Assembly: GCA_016714605.1 (NCBI GenBank)
Contig: JADKDL010000001.1
Location: 434,001 to 498,000 of the forward strand
Origin: Bacteroidales bacterium
GTDB taxonomy: Bacteria > Bacteroidota > Bacteroidia > Bacteroidales > UBA1715
Length of the DNA: 64,000 nucleotides
Reading direction: 5' to 3'
Below the pieces are notes generated by a model. It was not told where the DNA came from. It saw only the letters and a program-made list of their open reading frames with translations, and did no database searches. A program made the position numbers and the translations under genes. Shown here piece by piece: positions 16,678 to 26,600 of this stretch; position 1 is the first letter of the stretch, and every line of letters begins with the position of its first letter.

Positions 16678-18805
16678 ATGAGTTCTAATTCAGATAAAAT
16701 AGCGGTAATTGGAATGGCATGTCGCTTTCCGGGAGCTAATTCGATTGACGAGTATTGGAATAATTTGCTTTCTGGAAAGGGAAACAATTAAGCATTTTAC
16801 TGACAATGAGCTTCAAGAGTATGAGTATAACTTTAATGAACTTAAAAATAATAATAATTATGTTAAAGCTAGAGGTGTACTAGATAACATTGATAAATTT
16901 GATGCTGGTTTTTTTGGTTACAATCCAAGTGATGCAAATTTAACAGATCCTCAACATAGAATTTGGCTTGAAACAACTTGGCACGCCCTTGAAAATGCCG
17001 GATGCGATCCGTATACATATAAAGGTCCAATTGGAGTTTTTGCTGGAGGTTATATAAACTCATATCTTTTAAATAATGTTTTAAGAGATTCTAAACGACT
17101 TGAAAATTTTATCAGACTTCGCACAGCAGAATCTTTTCAAGTTATGACTGCTAGTGATATTGCATTTTTGCCTACAAAAACAGCATATCAATTTAATTTG
17201 AAAGGACCTGCTCTAAATATTCAAACAGCTTGTTCTACTTCATTAGTATCAATAATTGAAGCTTGTAAAAGTCTTTATAGTTTTGAAGCAGATATTTGTA
17301 TTGCTGGAGGAGTCTGTATTCTCACGCCGCAAGAGACTGGTTATATATTTCAGGAAGGAGCAATTCCCTCACCCGATGGTCATTGTAGACCATTTGATGC
17401 AGAAGCTAAAGGCACTGTTTTTAGTAATGGAGTAGGAGTAGTAGTCTTAAAAAGATTAGATGATGCTATAGATGATAAAGATAATATAATTGCAGTAGTT
17501 GATGGTTGGGCTTTAAATAATGATGGTAATAAAAAAGTAAGCTTTACAGCGCCCAGTGTTGATGGCCAGAAGGAAGCAATATTAGCTGCACATTCTTTCG
17601 CTGGTATTTCAGCAGAGCAGATTGGTTATATAGAAACACATGGTACTGCTACAAAATTAGGCGATCCCATAGAAATAGCTGCCTTGACACAAGCATTTTC
17701 AAGAAGTACAGATAAAAAGCAATTTTGTGGAATAGGTTCGGTAAAAAGCAATATTGGTCATACCGATGCGGCAGCTGGTGTTGCTTCTTTTATAAAAGCT
17801 TGTTTGATAGCGAAACATAAAATAATTCCTCCAACGTTGCATTATAAAAGTCCTAATCCATTTATTAATTTTGAAAACTCTCCATTTTTTGTAGTTGATA
17901 AACTTAAGAAATGGGAATCTACCAATAAACTTATAATTGGGGTAAGTTCATTCGGTATTGGAGGTACAAATGCTCACTTATTATTAGAGGAGCCTCCAAT
18001 AATAAGTGAAAATAAGACTGCTCTAAAGTCATCGTCTAAAACTTATATTTTGCCATTTTCGGCAAAATCCTCTTTCAGTTTAAGTAAAATGAAAGAGGAT
18101 TTCAAGAATTTGATATTGAATAATAATCAAATAGATATTGATAATCTTGCATTTACACTTTGGAATGGCAGAACACATATGAAGTATAGGAGTTCTGTTG
18201 TATTGTCTGATTTGATTCAACAAAAGCTTATATTTAACGATGCTGTATTGAATGAAAATCTTACTTCTATAGCGTTTATGTTTCCTGGTCAAGGTGCTCA
18301 ATATTTTCAGATGGGAAAAAGTCTTTATGATGAAAATGAAGACTTTAAGAAAATAGTAGATGAAGGCTTAGAATTGTTCAAGTCAGAAACCGGACAAGAT
18401 TTAAAACAAGTTTTATTTAACGAAAATATATCTTCAACAGGAGAAAACAAACTTTCAGAAACATCTTTTACACAGCCAGCATTATTTATTATTGAATATG
18501 CTTTGGCAAAAGTACTTATAGATAGAGGTATAGTCCCTTCTTATTTCATAGGTCATAGTATAGGAGAGTATGTTGCAGCTTGTTTGTCGGAAGTTTTTGA
18601 TTTTCAATCAGCTTTAAGAATTGTTATTAAAAGAGGACAATTAATGCAAAAGATGAAAGGTGGTAAAATGTTTGTTGCATTTACATCATTCAATAAATTG
18701 CAAACTATTTCATCAAATTTATTTGAAATAGCAGCTGAAAATGCTCCGGAAAATTGTACAATATCATTTGAAAATGAAATATTGATGAGGTTGAATTGCT
18801 TTTAA
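16678..18805 (+). pseudogene. Type I polyketide synthase, ketosynthase and N-terminal acyltransferase part (frameshifted)
   Basis: First part of one PKS gene (16678-20463, ~1260 codons). The true start is the ATG at 16678 (MSSNSDKIAVIGMACRFPGA). This frame ends at a TAA at 16789-16791, because G-G-G at 16779-16781 has one base too many; removing a G joins ..LLSGK to ETIKHFTDNEL in the long frame. The KS domain has all three catalytic residues: Cys in IQTACSTSLVS (TGT at 17231), His in ETHGTATKLGDP and His in SNIGHTDAAAG. The AT domain starts at FMFPGQGAQYFQMG and has the nucleophile in GHSIGEYVAAC. A second shift near 18775-18785 ends the frame at 18805. No ketoreductase or dehydratase lies between. 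Confidence 0.9.
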
Positions 18806-20463
18806 AGAAAAATGAGATAAAACATCTGCCATTACAGACTTCACATGCATTTCATTCAGCATCTTTTAATCCTATATTAAGTGAATTTGCTCTTTATGTG
18901 AATTCATTTAAAAAGAATGGACCAAAAAATAGAGTTATATCTAGTTTAACAGGAGAGTTTCTCTCAACCGAACAAGCTATTAGTGGAGAATATTGGGCTG
19001 AACAATTACGTAATACTGTTTTCTTTTATAAGGGAATAAGTACAATTTTATCTTCTGAAAATGTTTTATTTGTTGAAGTTGGACCAAATGCTCACTTAAC
19101 ATCAATTCTTAAAAATATACCGGAAACACAAACAAATGCTTCTACTATACTAACATTAGGAAAAGCTGATTCAGAATTTAAAAACAAATTAATAGATAAT
19201 ATTATTTCTAAGGTCTGGACTTCGTTTCCGAATTTCATTCCAAACTTAAATTTTATTGATTCCGAGGCTACTAAAATTAATTTACCACAATATCCTTTTG
19301 ATCACAAATCGTATTGGATAGATTTTAAAATTAAAGATTTAAATTTAGTCTCTTCGATAGATTTTAAACAGACAAAAAAAATAAACATTAATGCTAATGA
19401 AGAAGGTGAATCATTAAGAGATAAGATAAAATCAATATTATCCGATTTATCAGGATTGTCATATGCAGATATACAGAGTGATAAAAAATTTGAAGATTTT
19501 GGATTTGATTCACTTTTTTTAGTTCGTTTTGCAATGTCACTTGAAAATGAGTTTAAATGTAAAATTGAATTTAGAAAATTAGTTTTTGAATTTCCTAATA
19601 TCGATACTTTATCTGTTTTTATAAAGCAGAATTCTAATTTAGATGTATTATCACAGAAATTAAGTATTCGAAAATCCTATTTAGATAATTTCACTCCTTT
19701 TTCTAAAGAAGGTAATGACATTCCACTAATAATTGTTCATGGAGATGATTTAAATGTTCATTTAAGTAATATTTACAATAAAAAGCGACCCTATTTTGGC
19801 TTTTTACACCTTTCTGCGGATGGACATAAAAATCCCTTTTCATCGGTTCAGACAATGGCTGCGCACTATTTAAAGCAATTGCTTCTTTTCAAACCACAAG
19901 GGCCATATATTCTTGGAGGATTTTCATTTGGTGGCATTTTAGCATTTGAAATGGCATTACAACTTGAAAAATTAGGTCATAAAGTGCCCTTACTATTTAT
20001 TATGGATTGTGGTACAGCCGAGGCCAGAGTTAGATATGATAATGTCCGAGCAAAAAAAGAAGCTGCAGATGCTCCTAAAGTTTTAGAAAAGATTGTTTAT
20101 ATTTTTAAAAAATATTATTATAAGTTTTATTACATATCTATCAGACTGTTTCGAAATGGTTTGTTTCTAGTTCTTAAAAAATTGCCTGTACAGCATAGAC
20201 GAAAATATGTTTATGATATATATACTAATCTTTCATTAAAATATAAAATAAATGGAAAATTTAATGGTGGAGTAGTCGTTTTTAAAGCTTCTGAAAATCA
20301 TTCTGATATGGATTATCTAGGATGGGATAAGTACGCAGAAAATATTCATGAATTAGTTGTTATGAAAGGCAATCATGAATCTGTACTTAAAGATAATGAT
20401 ACCTTAAAACTTATTTTGAAAAAAATAGATTTTTATATAAATAAGATAAGTAGTAATTTTTAA
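18796..20463 (+). pseudogene. Type I polyketide synthase, C-terminal acyltransferase, ACP and thioesterase part
   Basis: Continuation of the PKS gene after the frameshift; the coding frame resumes near 18781 as IDEVELLLKKNEIKHL. The AT domain ends with HAFHSASFNPILSEF. The HAFH motif predicts malonyl-CoA specificity. The ACP follows, with FEDFGFDSLFLVRF and the phosphopantetheine Ser codon at 19510. A type I thioesterase ends the protein: PLIIVHGDDLN, GPYILGGFSFGGILAFEMALQL (Ser codon at 19924) and a late GNHE His region. The module therefore adds one unreduced two-carbon unit and releases the chain. No reductive domains are present. It lies 32 bp before the methyltransferase gene. Confidence 0.9.
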
Positions 20464-20495
20464 AGATAAAATTTCATTAAAGAATAATATAAGTG

Positions 20496-21359
20496 ATGAA
20501 AAAGTTTATACAAAAAGCTTTATTAAAGCATGGTTATGAAATTAATAAAATTCATTGCTTAGATGATAGTGACTTGTATTATAAATTTTTTGATAACGAA
20601 AGCATTCAGAAAAGAAAGTTTTATAATATCAGTGCTGGAGGGCATTTTGAATTTGGAGGAAAGTTTTTTCATCCTTTATGGACAAATGTAGATGTCGATA
20701 AGAAGTGGGTAAATGGAAAAAATTTCAATTCGAACAGAGATTTGAAATTTGATCCTATGAGTTTGCAAAAGTTGCCTATTGAGACTAATTCTGCTGAGCT
20801 TATTTATTCAAGACTTACTGTAGAACATATTACAGATGAAGCAGCTCAAAATCTATTCTGTGAAGTCTATAGAATATTAAAACCAGGAGGAATAGCTCGA
20901 TTTTTATGTCCACATTCAGATTTGTATTATAGAGCATATAAAAGAAATGATAGAGATTTTTATTATTGGGCAAAAGACCATAGTTTTATGGTTAACGCAT
21001 CTATTGAACAGTTGTTTTTAGATCATTTTGCCGCTAGTTGTACAACTCTGAGAACAGAAGGCTCTCCTAAACGTTTTACTGATGAAGAGTTTAGAGAAAT
21101 AATAAATAAATATACCTATGAGGAGGCTTTAGACTATATAAAATCCCATTGTTCAATAGATTTTCATTATTCAAATAGGAGAAACCATATAAATTGGTGG
21201 AATTTTAATAAATTTAACAGAATGTTTACTATTGCTGGATTTAAAGAAACCTTCTTGTCAAATCCATGGCAGAGTCATTCACCTGTAATGAGAAATGAAT
21301 ATTATTTTGATAATTTGTATAATAAAATTGTTATATATGTTGAAGTTATAAAAACATAA
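20496..21359 (+). CDS. SAM-dependent methyltransferase-like protein
   Basis: 287 residues from the ATG at 20496 (a GTG directly precedes it). The Rossmann-like core has NISAGGHFEFGGKFFHPLWTN and VDVDKKW in place of the usual glycine loop, then RDLKFDPMSLQKLPIE, SAELIYSRLTVEHIT and EVYRILKPGGIARFLCPHSDL, the class I methyltransferase post-core pattern of the group seen in surface-polysaccharide and natural-product loci. Probably the last gene of the NRPS/PKS operon, starting 32 bp after the PKS stop and followed by two strong hairpins. It may methylate the cluster product or belong to glycan synthesis; sequence alone does not decide. Confidence 0.75.
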   Translation: MKKFIQKALLKHGYEINKIHCLDDSDLYYKFFDNESIQKRKFYNISAGGHFEFGGKFFHPLWTNVDVDKKWVNGKNFNSNRDLKFDPMSLQKLPIETNSAELIYSRLTVEHITDEAAQNLFCEVYRILKPGGIARFLCPHSDLYYRAYKRNDRDFYYWAKDHSFMVNASIEQLFLDHFAASCTTLRTEGSPKRFTDEEFREIINKYTYEEALDYIKSHCSIDFHYSNRRNHINWWNFNKFNRMFTIAGFKETFLSNPWQSHSPVMRNEYYFDNLYNKIVIYVEVIKT

Positions 21360-21417
21360 TTTGTGATTAGTCTTTTTGTTGTAGACATTCGAATATATAT
21401 GCTTGTATGTAAAATTT

Positions 21418-21445
21418 TATTATTAACTTGCACAAGTTAATAATA
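21418..21445 (+). terminator. Perfect 13-bp inverted repeat after the NRPS/PKS operon
   Basis: Arms 21418-21430 and 21433-21445 are exact inverted repeats with only two bases between them. It lies 59 bp after the methyltransferase stop. It could act as a transcription terminator or, given the near-continuous symmetry, as an operator for the next gene. Confidence 0.55.
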
Positions 21446-21485
21446 GTCTATATAAAATATAGTTATTTTATTATTCTTTTTATTT

Positions 21486-21514
21486 TGATTTTATGAAAAT
21501 ATTTCATAAAATCA
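21486..21514 (+). terminator. Second perfect 13-bp hairpin in the same gap
   Basis: Arms 21486-21498 and 21502-21514 pair exactly around a 3-nt loop, 44 bp before the next start codon. Together with the repeat at 21418-21445 it separates the biosynthetic operon from the secreted esterase gene. No long U-run follows it. Confidence 0.45.
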
Positions 21515-21557
21515 GAATTAATTATCTTTTATTTAAGAATTTAACAAATATTTTAAT

Positions 21558-22103
21558 ATGAAAAAAAAAATTACTTTAACAATTACTTTAATTTTAATGT
21601 TCGTTTTTCTAAAGAATGTTAATTCTCAAAGTTTAGATACAACAATAGTGAAAAAGCTTAAAGTAGGATGGAATCTTGTCGGGTTTATGGGTCAAACACC
21701 CGAAAAAACACTTGAAGCCTTTGGTAAAATCATGGATAAAATTGAAATGATCAAAACACTTGATGGTTTTTATGATCCAGAGCAGAAAGAATATTTAAAT
21801 AGTCTTGAAATATTTTATCCACTTGATGGAATTTTTATTAAAGTTAAAGAAGATTGTATTTTAGAAAGAACAATAAAAAAGTCTGCTATTTTATACATAG
21901 ATCAAGAAATAGATCCTATTTTTATTAATTCACCTGCAAAAATCATAACACTAGATGATATTGTATTATGGAATAAAAAACTTGATGCTGAGAGTCAGAG
22001 TCTTGCTGATGTATTAACTAAAGGAAATAATGGAAGTAATAGGCAAATAAAGGGGATTTCTAATCCTTCGGATAATCAAGATGTTACTACTAAATATATG
22101 TAG
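21558..22103 (+). pseudogene. Secreted protein, N-terminal part of a frameshifted esterase-like gene
   Basis: The 181-residue frame begins with a Sec signal peptide (MKKKITLTITLILMFVFLKNVNSQ). A small domain follows: KLKVGWNLVGFMGQTPEKTLEAF, DGFYDPEQKEYLNSL and LDGIFIKVKEDC, a WNLVGF-type domain seen in secreted Bacteroidota proteins. It ends in ADVLTKGNNGSNRQIKGI-SNPSDNQDVTTKY, the linker that normally continues as YVDN plus a coiled coil. Here the frame stops at 22101-22103, but one lost base near 22093-22097 would restore YVDNKISTMEKSIKSLEAR in the adjacent frame. It is therefore one gene, 21558-22975, with the next entry. Confidence 0.7.
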
Positions 22104-22120
22104 ATAATAAAATTTCTACA

Positions 22121-22975
22121 ATGGAAAAATCAATTAAGTCTCTTGAAGCAAGAATTACAATTTTAGAAAAAAGTGCTGGAGATACTTCGGTAAATGTTAT
22201 TGATACAAGTAAAAATATAATTGAAGAGTTTACAGAAGATGATAAACCTCAGAATATAAATTTTATTATTAATTCTGAGACTTTTTATTTTAGTTCACCA
22301 TGGGGTTACAATAAGCCTGAAAATAAAGATAGAAAATATCCTATTGTAGTTTTTGGAAAGCATGATGAAAGTGTTTCATTTACTGATACAATAAGAAAAA
22401 AATATCCAGCTTTTTATTTCATTTATCTTAAAGCTACAGAAGCTGATGGAGTTGCTTTGGAAAATTTAATTAGTAACGTTATAATTAAAGAAAAAGGGTA
22501 TAGGATTGATACAAACAGAATGTATTTAACTGGATTCTCCGAAGGCGGTTCGGGAGGATATAAATTGCTTCAAGGACTTTATACTAAAGGAATGTTTTTT
22601 GCTGGTATGATTAGAATCGCTGGACAAAGTCAAACTTCATTAAATAATGAAATTGTTGCTAAAACCTCTATTTGGTATCATATAGGATTATCTGATTCTG
22701 ATGTAAGAGTTCAAACTGCTGATAACGCTTACTTATTTATGAAAAATAATAGTTACAACAGTCTTGCAAATGAAGTTATTGCAAATGATACAGTTACTTC
22801 AACTGTTAATAATATTGTTATTGATTTTCCAAGAACAACGAAGACTCTTGTGAATAATAATGTGGAAGTATTTAAATTAAGTTCTTACAAGACCATGGGT
22901 CACATTACATCCCCTGCCTATTCTGATCCAACTATATTTGATTGGTTATTTAGTCAGAATCTTTTGAATAAATAG
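22121..22975 (+). pseudogene. Alpha/beta-hydrolase (esterase-like) C-terminal part of the same gene
   Basis: The continued frame (already open from about 22101) starts with a short coiled coil (MEKSIKSLEARITILEKS) and then an alpha/beta hydrolase of the poly(3-hydroxybutyrate)-depolymerase/feruloyl-esterase type: YPIVVFGKHD, RMYLTGFSEGGSGGYKLLQ with the nucleophile in GFSEGG, WYHIGLSDSDVRV providing the acid, and KTMGHITSPAY providing the His. The catalytic triad thus looks complete. With the N-terminal signal peptide it would be a secreted or periplasmic esterase. The substrate is unknown; deacylation of a polysaccharide or of the cluster product is speculation. Confidence 0.72.
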
Positions 22976-23231
22976 TTTTTTAAAAAATGACATAATACTT
23001 TAAATTTTGTATTTAGCGTCATGTTAGATATCGTTATATTAAAACTAAGAGACGCATTTTAAGATTTTATAAAAGTCTCAAAATGTGTCAATTTTGTGAT
23101 TTAATATTTATTAACAGTTTTATTCTTGAAGTTTATGTATTAAAAAATTTATTTCTAAGCGTTAAGTGTTTATATTCAATATCTTTTTATATTTAAACAA
23201 TAAATAGAATACTTGATTTCTAATTTAATAG

Positions 23232-23263
23232 TTGTTACTTAAAATGTAAAATATTTATATTTG
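23232..23263 (+). promoter_or_regulatory. Candidate Bacteroidota promoter for the giant surface protein
   Basis: TTG at 23232-23234 and TATATTTG at 23256-23263 (exact TAnnTTTG) are separated by 21 bp, close to the spacing of Bacteroidota -33/-7 promoters. Predicted start is near 23270. Confidence 0.4.
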
Positions 23264-23328
23264 TTGATTCCTTGATAATTAATTAACAATTTTTGTAATA
23301 TATGTTTTTTTAACTCTTTTTGCTACAC

Positions 23329-23361
23329 ATTTTCATTCAAACAAGTTATTTGAATGAAAAT
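23329..23361 (+). promoter_or_regulatory. Perfect 13-bp leader hairpin
   Basis: Arms 23329-23341 and 23349-23361 are exact inverted repeats around a 7-nt loop, ~60 bp after the candidate promoter and ~245 bp before the giant gene. It could be an attenuator or mRNA stabiliser in the leader, or the terminator of an unseen transcript. Confidence 0.45.
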
Positions 23362-23605
23362 AAATTTTTAAGTACATAAAAGCAATATATTAACTTCTTA
23401 TAATTTAATTATTTATAATTTCTAACAGTTTTTATTAAATATTATATTTATTTTATAAACAAAAAGTAGTAACTTTCACTTACAAAATAGAAGTAAACAT
23501 AGTTTAAATTATTATCATTTAAAACACTCTTAAGAACAAGATCTCACACCAAAGGAAAGATTCTTCAAAATATTAGTCGTATATGATAAAATAAAAGTAA
23601 AACAA

Positions 23606-26600
23606 ATGAAAAATATTCTTTATACCCCTGTAAAATACGGCAAAATAGGTGTTATAACTATTTTAATGATTTTCAATTTTTCAATATTCGCACAGAAAGA
23701 ATTTTATATAGATCCTGATTATAAAGGTTCTCTTAAAGAAGGAACAATTTCAAATCCCTTCATTGATTTTCCAACAACTTTAGTTTCGAATTCCAAGTAT
23801 TTATTAAAATCTGGTTCTGTCCTGAAATCAGTAAAGCGCTATAACTGGTATGGTTCTAATAATATTACTTTTGGAGTATATGCCGGAATAGATAAAGCTT
23901 CAATTGTTTTTGATAAATCTTTAGCAAGCCGTCTTTTTTTCATTGTTGGTGCAAATAATAGGATTGAAAATTTAAATTTTATTTCCGAAAACATGGACAG
24001 TTGCAGATTAGGTGAAAGAGATCCTCGTCAAGCAACAGTACTCGAATTGCACGTTAGTGGAGGAAACGGATACTTAAATAATTTATTTATAAAAGGTGGT
24101 TTTAGAGGTTTTAAAGGTGGTAATGCAGGTGATACAACAAGCAAAGCTTTTAAAGGAAAGATTGAAATGAACAATGTTCATATAGACAGTGTGCAACATG
24201 ACGGTATTTATATTACATATTTAGATAGTTTAATTATCAACAAAACTACAGTGACTAATAGTAATCTAAGTGTCATTGCAAATCCATTAGACTCAACTTA
24301 TAAAGATAGATATGGAGGCGATTGTCTTCAGGTAGGTGAAGTTTATCAGATAGTTATAGATAGTTCTGTTTTTGATCATTCTACTACAAAAGGTAAGTAT
24401 AGTATTATTACTACCGGTTATAAGAAAACTACTATAACAAATTCGATTGTCAAAAGTTATGATGGCGAGGCGTGTATTTATCCAGGAGGGAATAGTATAC
24501 CTGATTCATTGAATCCTACTAAGATGGATAATAGCTTCATAAGTACTTGGGATCTAAGAAATTGTATTATTGAAGGAGGTAAAGTTAATGTTCAAAATAG
24601 ATGTCGTTTGTTTTTAGCCACAAATTGTGTATTTAGAGATGCATTAATAGCTGGGGTAGATGCCGGATATACTTTAGATTTCAGAAATTGTTTATTTGTT
24701 GAAATGGATACTGCTATTATTAATTGGCGTAATGATACTTTGGCAGATGGTGAGTTTAAAAAAGCAAAAAACTGTATTTTTTATAAAATTGGTAAACCCT
24801 TTATGGGTACTGCGATGACGGGAAATAATAATCTCTTTTTTAATCCAGGAAGAAATTATTCATCAACAGATGTGACAAAATATCTGAATTTCTTGGGAAA
24901 AGATTTTATAATGAAAGATCCACTCTTTGTTTCTGAAGCATCGAGAGATTACAGAATTTTAAAGGAATCTCCCTGTATTGACGCAGGAAATATTATTTAT
25001 AATGATTTGTCATATGATTTTAAATACAACAAAAGAGTTTCTGGTAATGGAATTGATATAGGTCCATTTGAATACACTGCCGATGACACAGCAACGATAG
25101 ACGAACTTATAGTATTTGAAATTAGTGGAGGCGGTACATTTTGTAAAGGCGAAGATGTTTCAATTACTCTAAATGGTTCTGAGAAAAACGTATTTTATCA
25201 ATTATATAATGGCGATAATGCAATTAATAGTCCTGTTGCAGGAAATGGTAAGCAAATTGTTTTTAATAGTATTGTAAGTTCTGGTTTGTATAGTATATTG
25301 GCGAAATCATTAACTGGTAGTGCTGCTAAAATGAAAGGTTCTTTGAACATAAATGTGAAAGAAAATCCAATTGCATATACTATTTTAGGTGTAGGTGGAA
25401 CTTGCGATATGGTTTCCGATTATATAGACGTAGTAGTTGAAAATACTCAAGTTGGTGTAGAATATATACTTTGGAGCAATGAATTGCCCACTTCACAAGT
25501 GTACATAGGAAATGGTGAAAAATATGTTTTTAAAAATCTAGCTTCATCAAACACATACAAAGTTGAAGGTGTTGTTAATGGATGTTCACAATTTATGAAA
25601 GGATATGTAACTGGACAGAATATTACTGGAATAGAATCAGTTTTGCTAAAAGATACATCAATATGTTTACCTGCAAAAATTAATCTTGTTGCAGGTTCAA
25701 ATAATCAAACATATAAGTGGAGTACCGGTGAAATAACTAGTAGTATTACCAAAACTGTATCAAAGAGTGAAACTGTTTTTGTTACAATTACAAACGGAAG
25801 TTGTTCAACTATAGATTCTGTAATTATTAAAGCTAATCCAGTTTCTGCTTTTTCATTAGGTAAGGATTTAACAATCGCTTTAGGTGATACAACAGTGATT
25901 AAAGGTCCCGACAATATGAAATCATATTTATGGAGCAACGGTAGTAAAATTAAAGATATTGAAATTTTCGAATCAACTAAAATAGGTCGATTTGTATATA
26001 GTTTGCTTGCATCAAATGAATTTGATTGCAAGTATTCAGATACAATTAATATAAATATTGTAAAGGAGTTGATATTTTATCCTAAAACATTTTCAATTAC
26101 TGGAGGTGGAGTTATATGTGCTGGAGACTCTTTAAATATAGTAGTTTCAAGTTCAGAACAAGAGACAGAATATCAAATTCTTAATGGAACAATTCCTGTT
26201 GGGCTTCCGGTTATAGGTTCTGGAAATACAATGACAGTAGGAAGCATAAAGGAATCTGGTACATATACGGTGAGAGCAACTAATTTCTCAGGTAGATCTG
26301 TTATGATGACTGGTACTGTCGAGGTTTCTGTAACACAAGCACCTCAAGTATTTAACCTTCAAGGCGATGGTAATTATTGTAAAGGCGAATTAGGAGCTAG
26401 TCTTAGTCTTAGTAATTCTGAATCTAAGGTTTCATATCAATTATTTAGAGGTGAAGAAAAAATAGGAGAACCTATTCTTGTAAATCTAGGAGGTCGAGTT
26501 ATCAAACTTGGAACGCAAAGTATAGAAGGTGAATATAAAATTATTGCTTCGCTTGGAGAATGTTCGGTTGTAATGAAAAATTCAGTTAACGTAAAAGAAA

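Larger units (their letters stand above)
22976..23605. other. 630-bp intergenic region upstream of the giant T9SS protein
   Basis: No coding sequence seen; strongly AT-rich. It holds a candidate promoter (23232-23263) and a perfect hairpin (23329-23361), both listed separately, giving the giant gene a predicted leader of ~340 nt. Nothing else recognisable. Confidence 0.6.

Noticed and set aside
16709..16800. Alternative PKS start giving a protein beginning MEWHVAFRELIRLTS
   Set aside because: The same bases in the frame starting at 16678 encode the canonical KS N-terminus; the 16709 start is only the shifted frame.
25705..26031. Minus-strand open frame inside the giant T9SS gene (and another at 28363-28713)
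   Set aside because: Both are shadows created by the repeated coding sequence of the plus-strand gene; the two shadows resemble neither each other nor any family.
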